From: Anthonomus grandis grandis
Taxonomy: Eukaryota; Arthropoda; Insecta; Coleoptera; Curculionidae
NCBI RefSeq assembly: GCF_022605725.1
Contig: NC_065554.1
Coordinates: 21,843,100 to 21,907,099, forward strand
Reading direction: 5' to 3'
Length of the DNA stretch: 64,000 nucleotides
Every line of letters begins with the position of its first letter. Within the stretch, counting starts at the first letter, position 1. This document shows positions 54,931-64,000 of the stretch, in pieces. A program made the position numbers and the translations under genes. Below the pieces are notes generated by a model. It searched no databases. It saw only the letters and a list, made by a program, of their open reading frames with translations, and was not told the origin of the DNA.

Positions 54931-54959
54931 GTTTCGCTAACGATGTTAGCATCTTCGGG
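54931..54959 (-). ncRNA. degenerate hammerhead-like hairpin
   Basis: Minus strand: CCGAAGA, a perfect short stem GCTAAC/GTTAGC, then GAAAC. Similar to the Penelope hammerhead core at 7831-7872 but the CUGAUGA part differs at two positions. Probably an element end or an inactive remnant. Confidence 0.3.
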
Positions 54960-54979
54960 AGAAGATTAACACTTACTGA

Positions 54980-56460
54980 GAAAAAATAAGTTTTGGTAGT
55001 ATATTGACATTGCCTCCTTTGGCTATCTCGAACTACCTAAAACTGAAAGAGAAAGACAAACACCTAGGCATGCTTTATCCACAGAACCAACAAACAGCAA
55101 TCGCTATTGAACACTCCCACAAACACTAATGAACCTGAAACAAAGAGAGTCAAAAAGATAAAACAGAAAATGAAGAATGGCATAACAGAAAAGTTAATAA
55201 AAAAACACTGAAAAAAATAGGTTAGCTAAACATGATAGTTGACATTTTTAGTTGCTATTACTATAAAATTTGTTGCTTCAATTTTTATGTCTCTATTGTT
55301 CCAGCTATTTTAAATCAGTTGGACCTTGCAAGCTACTACAACTAACTTTATCAGCTCCAAAAACGACTATTTTTTGTAATAACATATCTTACTACTAATT
55401 TATTTGTTGAAACGATTCTTCATTATTTTCCAAGAACGTTCAATAAAAAACAACCAAAACATTACTGCAAATTTAGTTGTGACAACCCGGTTCAAACAAC
55501 TAATGTTTGTTAGTTCATCCTTCGGAAGCTTTCGGACCCAAGATTTTAGGAAATAATACTTATTTGCACCACAGTATAAAGAACAAGTTTATGTTCGGTG
55601 TTTGCACCTAGTGCCTCGGCCCCGAAGTTTACCGAATCCTCAGTTTGTCGGATCACTTTCAGTCTCATCATGGTCATCACATAATTAGTCTCTAACGCTA
55701 TTTGGTGCGGTCGTTTGTCACCCTATATGATCTTGTATTCTGCGCATATACGTTTACCCTTCGTTTATAATCAATATAAGAATTTACCTTTACTGAAATG
55801 GACAATAATAGTTACAAAGTCCAGCTAATAAGTTGGTGCCTAAAAATTTATTTAGATGCGTTTGAAGGTAAGTACCTCTGATTTTTCAAATATAGCATTA
55901 TTTTTATAGCATTTCATTTTTAAATAGTGTTTATGTAGGGTGACTGGCGATTGGCATCTCAACAGAGAGGAGGAGGCAAGAGTGAGGTGTTACCTATGTT
56001 TTTAGTTACTTTTTAGGATTCAATTTATATTTAAATTTAGTAGGTAAAATATTGGTTTTTTCTTTGTAAATATTTTTTTTATTGATTTTTAGTAAAAAAC
56101 GCATTTTTGTGTTTTTAATTTTCGAATAAGTGTTTTTTTAATAATTATTTTAGTCCAGTACTTTTCCATATATTTTTTTTTGTATAACAATTACTGCTTT
56201 TTGTTATGATATGATTGTAAAAATATAGTATTAAACCAAAATACGACAATACGACAATATACCAAGATACAAGACGAGTCTAAACTAAGCAAGCAAAATG
56301 TCTTCAAACGTGTGCATAATACATTTTATGCCCTGCATGATATGGAGAAAAGACGCTTACGAATTTGTGGACTTAAATCTGTTCTTCATGAAGTGCACAA
56401 AATATTTACAAAGGCTTAAAGACATTTTGCTTGGCTCGTAATATGCACTGGACGAAGATT
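54980..56460. other. no gene recognised
   Basis: No supported coding or element feature in this AT-rich stretch. Confidence 0.35.
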
Positions 56461-56674
56461 ATTAGTTGGCATTACTAAGAATATAATTTGTCAGAAACAA
56501 AATAATTGATTATCATAACAAAAACTATTTTTTTGACTAAAATTGTTTTGTTAGAACAAAAATAGTCTGTTATCATGACACAAATTTATTGGTTATTGTG
56601 ACCAAAATTATTGGTCGTCAAACAAAAGTTATTAGTTGTCATAACAAAAATTATTGGTTGCTGATGCGAAGAAT
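56461..56674 (+). repeat. 22-bp minisatellite, about 10 units
   Basis: Units align as ATTGGTTGTCATAACAAAAATT with changes; lengths 22, 22, 22, 22, 15, 24, 22, 21, 22, 22. The best copies are 56588-56609 and 56631-56652. Confidence 0.75.
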
Positions 56675-57139
56675 AAGATTAAAACAAACCAGAGAAGCTA
56701 GTTGTGAAAACTGAGTTTATTAGTTTCACTGAAGAAGAACTACAGTTTGTGTAACCACTTTTTGCTTTATGATACCTTAAACACTTAGTTCTATTAACAA
56801 CAAACTTAAAATTTTTAATAAAATTTGTGGGTACTGCAACAATGTTCTTTATTTTAAATAATCAAAAAATATAGTTACCTAAACCATAGGAGGAGTTCTA
56901 AAAAAGCTACCAGTTTTAGTTGCCGTAACAATAGAAACGTCCTGTTCCTCGTACTATTTTATACCTCCTCTTTTAACTAATTTGTTGACCTGTCCTCTAT
57001 GCTATCCACACTTTCAGGCTACTATTACTAAGTTTTTAGTTATGGCAGCCTTTTTTTCTCAGTGAATGGAAAGTCAAACCTTTTACACGTCTAAAAGCCA
57101 AGGAGGCACGCTTAAAAATCGTCAATCATATAGTCAGAG

Positions 57140-58200
57140 ATGGACGTAGCTCGTAAAATAAAATATCAAAGCAGAAACCGAATCACTTATAACAGCTTGT
57201 CAGGACCAGGCTCTACCAACAAATCATTTGAAAACAAAAATCCTGAAAATGAAATGATTAAAGCAGTAGAAGATAAGCAAATGGGAGTCAAAGCTGCTGC
57301 TAACTCTTTTAACATTCACAAACTATGCTAAAACGTCATCTAAAATTACAAAATTTTATTAAAGAAGGTACGCTACTGTTTTCATTGTTGTGGACAGAAA
57401 ACGAATTAAAAATCGTCAGCCATATAAAAAAACTGCAAAATCAAGGATTCACTCCTTGTCAAAATTTAGTTTGGAAAATAGCATATGAGCAAGTAGAAAC
57501 GTTGAAAATAGATCATAATTTCAATCGTAAAGTAAAAATGGCTGGATATGAGGTTTTTATCTCGTAATTCTTTGCTTTCTTTAAGAAAATTTGAAGGTAT
57601 ATGTACAATGGAGTTACTATTAGCAATAAAGGGGTCGAAAAGTAAAACAAACATCATCATAAAGAAAAAAGGAAAAACTGTATTAATTTTGACTTGTGTG
57701 ATTAGCGAGAGAACATTTTTAGGTCCGTATTGCATGATGAAGAGAAAAATCCTAAAAAAAGAATTCACTAATGCCACTTAAATAGTAAGCTTTTCTTGAA
57801 TTGATTGAAGAGATTTTCTTGCTAAAAAAGCCTACTGGGGAAGTATTGCTTCTTTTAGACGGACATACGTCACACACTTGGAGACTCTAGACTTTGTTAA
57901 AAAAATTACATAATTTTAATGAGTCTGCTTACTCTCACATACTTCACAGTGGCCGCAGCCTTTAGACCATTCATTTTTTTAATTACTCAAGTCTAATTCT
58001 TATAAAGCGTGGAATATGACCACACAGTGAAAGGTTTTGATGCATGGGACGTTATTTCCCTCAATAAATAGGCAATTCCAGATAATGCCTATTTATTAGA
58101 AGAAATATATAAAGTAGAAGACGTCTACGTTTCTGAAATTGAAACTGGGAATAAAAATACATTCTCTTATGAGGTACATAAATATCACGCTACTTATAAT
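57140..58200 (+). pseudogene. decayed pogo/jerky-type transposase
   Basis: AVEDKQMGVKAAANSFNIHK (57270-57325) is a psq-type HTH. WTENELKIVSHIKKLQNQGF, then YEQVETLKIDHNFNRKVKMA (57390-57540) matches the CENP-B-type DNA-binding region. LLLDGHTSHTWRL (57855) is the second catalytic block. Stops and shifts throughout. No TIRs found. The minus frame at 57466-57777 is a shadow. Confidence 0.65.
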
Positions 58201-58209
58201 TAATTCTTA

Positions 58210-59560
58210 GCAACCGAGCACATCGAAAGATACGCCCGATAGTTTGAAGCTACGATTTACCTGAAAAAGGATTTTTTCATCGCAGCTAAATCCTCCTAAA
58301 TTGGCTCTTTTGCACAATACCGATAAAAGGACGATACAAACTATTTCACCGATTCTGACCAATTCTGACAATATTGAAAAGATTAAAAAGAAGTAAGAAG
58401 TAAGAAGAAGAAACAAAAGAAAGAGAATCAAAGAAAGAATCCCAAAGAAGAGAAAACAAAGAAATCACAAACGTAAACTCAAACCCGAAGATGATACTGA
58501 ATCACACTTCACTACCTTCCTTTACTTTATGGAAGTCGGTACGGCAATAAGTCTTTGACCAAAATCATGAAATATAATGTCACTTCTATAATGTCAAAAA
58601 AAATTCCAATGATATTAGATTGACAGTTTTTGGGTTAAATAAAGTGAAATACCCTGTAGAATCCAAAAAAAAAAAAGTAGAATCCAGAAGCAATTTTCTC
58701 TCATATCTTAAACTTGGTTGAAGCAGATGTTGCCAAAACATTTGTAAAATCGGTTTCTTTATTTGAATTCTTCCAAAGATTATTTGGTCTCTTGCCCGGA
58801 TCAACAAAGCGGTAGTCACTTATATCCAAATATATCGAAGGAAATTACTACTTATTATTACTAAAAAAGGATTGCGAAACACATTAACAAAGTAGAGTAT
58901 GTTCACTACAATTACAGTTCAGTTCGTGATGCTCTCTTAGATCTTCTTGTTAAAGCAAATGTCCCCGTTGCATCAGAATCCTTGTCTTTAAATCAGATCA
59001 TGGAGTTAATTGTTAAAATGGTGTCCTGGTAGCATATTCTCTTTTAGGTCAATATTGTAAGTAAGGCTTTATAACTCTAATGGCCTTGTGCAAGAAGACA
59101 CGGATTGGAAATTTTGTGTTGCACAGCCAATGTATTAAAAGTAGTCCCTGGAAAATACAATTTCCTGAGCATGCAGAAAACAGTAGTGCTGACTATAGCA
59201 TACATACTGCGAAAAGTATTATAATACTGGTTAAAATTGTAAAAATATATGGAACACCCTAGTTGCATGGTTTGCACCCGGTGTTACTATAACGTACAAA
59301 ATACCGTAGCCTAAAAGAGCTAAGCCCAGAAATAATGATCATAATAATTAACGTTAAAAATTTAAAAATGACGTATAAATGACAGTTCTATAGCCCATGG
59401 GCGCCATCTTGCAACCAAAATGGTGGCCTTAAAACAATAACATAACCGCCTGTTTTAAGTTCACATTTGCGACGTACAATGAAAATAACTCCTAATTAAT
59501 GTTAAGCTGAGTTGACCTTTTATAAGAATTTAAATTCTCATATTTTTTTTTCTTTTTAAA
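58210..59560. other. no gene recognised
   Basis: Contains what may be the Lys-rich tail of the previous transposase (58390-58470). The rest has no support. Confidence 0.3.
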
Positions 59561-59589
59561 ATGTCACAGGCGCAAAAAAAAGAGAAACA

Positions 59590-60180
59590 AACGAGATTAA
59601 AAATAATAATCAAGGCATGAAAAATGGGAATCAATTAGATCGTCAGACTCGGGTTGACAGGCGCTCTAAATCATTATATTCCTTGACTGGTAGCAATCGG
59701 ATCGACTTGATTTGGTGTATAATAATTGCTTGCAGAGATTAGCAGTGGCGTACTAGACTATTTAATTAAAATATAAAAATATGAAATTTTACACGTGGAA
59801 AAAATATCGACTAATTATTTTTAACAAATGAATTTCGTCCGAACAGATCGCCAGTACCGGAGGGGCCATTAAAATTTCAAATATTAATTAATGCAATTAG
59901 AACTAAAACACAAATTGGCAAAATCGCACATTCAGGAATTATATTTTGGCCCGGGGCCCATTAGAACCGGCCATATAATTTATCAATTTTAACAAACCCG
60001 GAACAGGAACAACACCAAACAAACTTTGCATGCCGAATTTTGTCCATATCATATTTATCGAAAATTCAGTTGTAAATAGGCATCCACTAATTTAGTCGGC
60101 TATCATTGTAATACGGTTTATGTTCGGCTCGTTTGCAGGTTACGTCGGTTTTTATTTTAAACCGTCGATGTTTTGATTTA
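59590..60180. promoter_or_regulatory. candidate cis-regulatory region
   Basis: Apparently free of transposon sequence, less AT-rich than its surroundings, with several homeodomain-core sites (TTAATTAA at about 59762, ATTAATTAATGCAATTAG at about 59883) and GC-rich blocks (GGCCCGGGGCCC near 59950). This is a guess from composition only. Confidence 0.25.
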
Positions 60181-60289
60181 TGTTTAATAACATTTTTAAT
60201 TAAATATTTTCTTTTTAAATCATAATAAAATTTATTAATTTTATAATATTTATACTAATCGATATAACTGGGATCTGCCAGGTATATTG

Positions 60290-61200
60290 TATATATATAT
60301 AGAGTGGCGCACCGAAAAGGTCGCGCCCCTATTTGTGACTCTTCATCTATAACACAGGGTGATCCGAAAATAGGATATTCACTTTAAATTCTTGAATCGA
60401 AACCTCTGGTTTGCTCCCACGCATCTTTTTATTTTTCTTTCTCTAATATTTTTTTACATTTTTGGATTAGGCTATAAATTCTGATATCTATAGTGGGTTA
60501 TTTGCAATTGAATGAGATTGTTTAATTTTGTTTTTATTTTTATTGTTTATTCAAATACTTATTTTTTTTTTGGAAACAATTTCTAATTTCTTTAATTATT
60601 CTCTTTTGTGCTAACTTATGGGTAAGTCGAGCTTCATTACAACACAATTACTTTACTACTTTAATTTTTATAAAGGCTGAATCTCTAAAATCAGCTTCCC
60701 TTCGCAAATATAGTCCACTTATCTCTTCACATCTTTAAATAAGATTTCGAGAATCAATACATTATTTTTTCACTTTCTCTCAGAATATTTTATTTAATTT
60801 GCAAAGTGCCCGCGCCTTTACATTCATATATCATTTTTATATACGTAAAAACGTTTATAGCCCTTTAGTTAACAACAATTAATAAATTGGTCCATTTTAT
60901 ACAAAAAAAGCTAAAAATATGATATGCCGTAGAAACAGTTCAAGATCAACATCTTTTCCAGTACCTATTGTATAAATATTTTCGGATGCTATTTATTCAA
61001 TATTTACTGCTTCATGCGTAGCAACATATTTAGCGGTACAAACGCATATCTAGTATCTACTTACTCTATCTACGATTAATTTTAATAAATAATTTACATA
61101 TAAAAAAAGTTCCATACTAATAATAATTACTTTAAATTTAATATTTAGTAGAATTTAATCGTAATTTAATTTTTTCTTGGTCGTTGTTGTTAGGGTGTTC
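60290..61200. other. no gene recognised
   Basis: Starts with a short TA repeat (60288-60300). Nothing else supported. Confidence 0.35.
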
Positions 61201-61216
61201 ATTTTTGTTTGTAAAA

Positions 61217-61351
61217 ATGCCTTCTGCGGAGGAAAAATTGTTACGTTTTCAGGTGTTGCAGCAGACTGAAATTAACCAACTTAAACTTTTATTTGATACC
61301 TCTACTCGTATACTAAAATTAATAATAGTTGGCATAATAAATTTAAAGTAG
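61217..61351 (+). CDS. short open frame, unrecognised
   Basis: ATG 61217, MPSAEEKLLRFQVLQQTEIN, 44 codons to TAG. A heptad-like run suggests a helix. It may be the first exon of something or chance. No neighbour supports it. Confidence 0.25.
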   Translation: MPSAEEKLLRFQVLQQTEINQLKLLFDTSTRILKLIIVGIINLK

Positions 61352-61359
61352 CTTATAAA

Positions 61360-62150
61360 ATTTTTCCAAAAATTTGTAAGAGTTTTGAAAAATAACATAA
61401 TAATATTTTATCGTTAGTTGCTTAGTTGTTATGGTAATATCGTAGAAGAAAATGCAATTTGGAAAGATTTTATTTATCTTTCCCAAGATATTGAAATTAC
61501 ATATTACGAAATGTTTGCACTTCCACTAGAAGAGTCTTCAGTAGACCGTGGAGCTCCCTATCGATAATGTAGCACGCAAATGTGGTAAGTACAAAAATGT
61601 TGATTTGCAGGAACTTCATTTTTAAAGTTTGACTATTCGTGGTATTAGATTCTTAATTAGCACATATTTTGTTTTTACATTTTTAAGTAAAATTATGGTG
61701 TTTTTAATTAAAACATTCAACTTTTTTTTTTGTTTAAATTTATAATTAGGCTTGAAAAAATTTAATTAGAATCGACTGCCTGCACTTAACACATTTGTTG
61801 TGCTACATTAAGGGATGAAGTAACTACCAGTTTAATTCTAAAATAAAAGTTTTTATTACTTTATTACTTACTAGCTAAGTACATAATTATTGTTTAACTA
61901 AAAATGACTTAGGATTAGTCATCAGATTTTGTTTCAATTAGTTATTATTTTACGTTTTAATAGAGAAATTAAATCAGGTTTCTTTTTTTTGAGACACTGG
62001 AAGTCTAGAACTATATTTTGATTTAATTTTTAACACATTTCCAGGTTTTCTTTTTTCCAGGCTTGTCTTTTTAAGTTATATCAATTTCTAGAAATTGTTC
62101 GTCGTAGATGGTTTTTCCTTTTGGAATCGAAACCATTTTACATGCAGCCA
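61360..62150. other. no gene recognised
   Basis: AT-rich spacer; no supported feature. Confidence 0.3.
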
Positions 62151-62172
62151 GTTGACTTTTTCATTATTGGTG

Positions 62173-63814
62173 TTATGTGTGGTATTTGCAACAATATCGG
62201 ACACCAATTGTCAGATCAAAAAAGTCATTAAACTCTAAAATATTGATATTGTATGGACGAGGCTTAGTCCTTGCCATTGAAATTAAAAGAGCCCATTCAC
62301 GGGTTGAATAGACTTTTTTGTGTTTCTGTGCCCTTTCTATAGTGGCGTGCATCGAATCAGCCTCAAGGTAGGAATGCCCAGGCTCCATAAATTGTATATC
62401 AACTATTTTAAGGTTCTCGATTTTGTTTACTGCGTAAAGCATTGCTGCAGCTACATTTTTGTTACGATTTTGGCCGCCAGCAGTATCGGAAAATGATGCT
62501 ACATGAGTTACTGATTTCGGTAAATTAAAAAGGTATTTAAGAAGGCAAGTTCCTATCTTTGCGCTTCCCTTATTATCCTTATCTTTTCCATGCAATAATT
62601 TAAGTACATTCTATACATTATGGAAATGTTCAATTCCGAAGAAAGAGAGTGCTTTGTAGAATCACGCCTACAATAATGGGACTCAATCCTGGGAAAACTA
62701 TCGATTTATTGTTGGGTGGAATGGTATATCTTCTTCTATTATATCCAGTAAATACACCAGAACTGCTCATGTGCTCGGCACAAGTTCCTATGATTCTGTG
62801 CGACATGGCAAAAGTTGCGCAAAAAAACTTTAAACACACTCTATGTTTTTTACCAAATTCGTCTTTAAAAAAAATAATGTCGTGAGCATTTCCTGTTTTT
62901 TGTTTTTGGACTATTTTTTTTTCTTGCAGTAGCAACATTTTCGATGTGAGAGGCAAGATACATTTTTTGACGGACATAGTCTGCATAGTTGATAATATTC
63001 CAAACATAAAGTGTGTCTGTGTACTTCGGAAATATTATCTTGGCATTTAAAACGGCAGTTTGTGCAATCCACTTTCTTCGGTTTTTTCACGGCAATTTCT
63101 CTACCACTACGATTGACGTAAGTTTTACCGCTTAGTCTTAAATTCTTATTTATTGAAAATTTCCAAAGCTTTCTATTGGCCTTACGGCATTTTTTTCGTT
63201 TTTTCGGTAAATCAGCAAATTAGTCGGTAAAACGTCGTTGGATGTTAATAACACTTAAAACATGTTTTCTTCGTTTTGGCGAAAAGTGTTCTTCATCAAT
63301 ATCCGAATCTTCATCCTCCTCAGAAGGTTCATAATTTGAAGTATCTTGAAACGGGTCACTTTCATGATCTGTCATCATTTTCATATAAAAATGAATCTTC
63401 TGAAGAGTCAACGTATTCTTCTGATGAAGCCGATAATATTCGTGTTTTTCCTCAAATAAAAAACATACATTATTATGCGATTATAAAACTATTCCTTAAA
63501 CTTAATAAAGAAGATGATTGAAGTATTATTTGCCAACCTTTAAAAGCATTTGACGTTCCTGGTAGATTTTGGCTAAGATTTAATAACGGATTTGTATCAG
63601 GAAGAGGAAAATCCTCTTTTGCTAAGTCTAAATCATTCGTTGCAGGTTGAAAGTTTATTTTGTCAATATTCTTGGTTGCTGGAACGACTATATTATTTAC
63701 AGGTGGTGATAATAAAATACCAGATACGATATTTATCGATGTACTTGCTTCTCTTCCTAACAAAATACCAAATAATAGTATACAAAAAAAATAACTAAAT
63801 ATACTTATTAGCAT
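62173..63814 (-). pseudogene. broken member of a multicopy insect gene family with a GGQN motif
   Basis: Minus strand. The N-terminal region is acidic (SNYEPSEEDEDSDIDEEHFS, 63350-63290), then RKLWKFSINKNLRLSGKTYV and CTNCRFKCQDN (zinc-type cysteines), HRVCLKFFCATFAMSHRIIG (near 62840), and the C-terminal block SFSDTAGGQNRNKNVAAAML, HSYLEADSMHATIERAQKHK and RTKPRPYNINILEFNDFFDL (to 62180). The block order matches uncharacterised proteins that I recall as multicopy in insect genomes; their function is not known to me and they may be transposon-derived. The middle of the protein is missing at about 62600-62640, and there is a stop at 63220 and a frame change near 63010. Confidence 0.6.
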
Positions 63815-64000
63815 ACAAAGGCACTTCTTAAAAAGTAAAAGCGACGATTAAGTAAAAAATACTTACCACCTTGGCTATTATTATCAGCAATTAATGCTAA
63901 ATTAACAATTTTTTTGCCCTTGATGACATACTAGTTTTTAATACACTCAGGATAAAACTGATAAAATCAAATGTCGTACTTGGGGACAATCGCTCTTTTA
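63815..64000. other. window end, no feature
   Basis: Nothing supported; the feature on the left may continue past the window edge. Confidence 0.3.

Noticed and set aside
56461..56674. CRISPR-like array
   Set aside because: Units are adjacent with no spacers, and the genome is clearly eukaryotic.

Overview
The window looks like a piece of an insect nuclear genome, possibly a beetle; the order is an inference from the transposon mix and is not proven. It is AT-rich, has spliced genes with GT/AG introns, and is full of insect-type transposable elements in many stages of decay. I see no prokaryotic operon, CRISPR array, rRNA or tRNA.

Two host genes can be rebuilt exon by exon. An ING4/ING5-type inhibitor-of-growth gene lies on the plus strand (coding exons 2229-6933; its first coding exon is not visible and may lie before base 1). 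A male-specific lethal 1 (MSL1) gene lies on the minus strand (seven coding exons between 39434 and 20970, predicted 500 aa, all splice phases compatible). They face each other tail to tail. Both products belong to histone acetylation machinery: ING proteins read H3K4me3 for acetyltransferase complexes, and MSL1 is the scaffold that joins MOF, MSL2 and MSL3 for H4K16 acetylation.

Between and inside these genes is a layered record of insertions. From left to right: a mariner-type element with long terminal repeats in the last ING intron (4965-6784); a Penelope-like element split by a short LTR retrotransposon (8491-10224, 4-bp target duplication GTTC); a non-LTR fragment; a Tigger/pogo element (12452-16878) carrying a piggyBac element inside it (14428-16728); and a pogo-type element with a C-terminal PHD finger (17393-20269). 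The 7-kb sixth MSL1 intron holds a 6-kb structure with long inverted arms (21326-27403), a LINE in its middle and a Tc1 element in its right arm (25230-26709). The fifth intron holds a LINE split by an IR/DR-type Tc1 element (29012-30677), a decayed mariner-like element and a LINE 3' end that stops a few bases from the exon 5 splice donor.

From about 39.5 to 64 kb I find no convincing host gene. This part has LINE and RTE fragments, one Harbinger-type deletion derivative, an unclassified 800-bp inverted-repeat element, a 22-bp minisatellite, a diverged tandem duplication, a dead pogo-type transposase and, near the right edge on the minus strand, a broken copy of a multicopy insect gene family of unknown function. 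A moderately GC-rich, apparently transposon-free stretch at about 59.6-60.2 kb may be regulatory.
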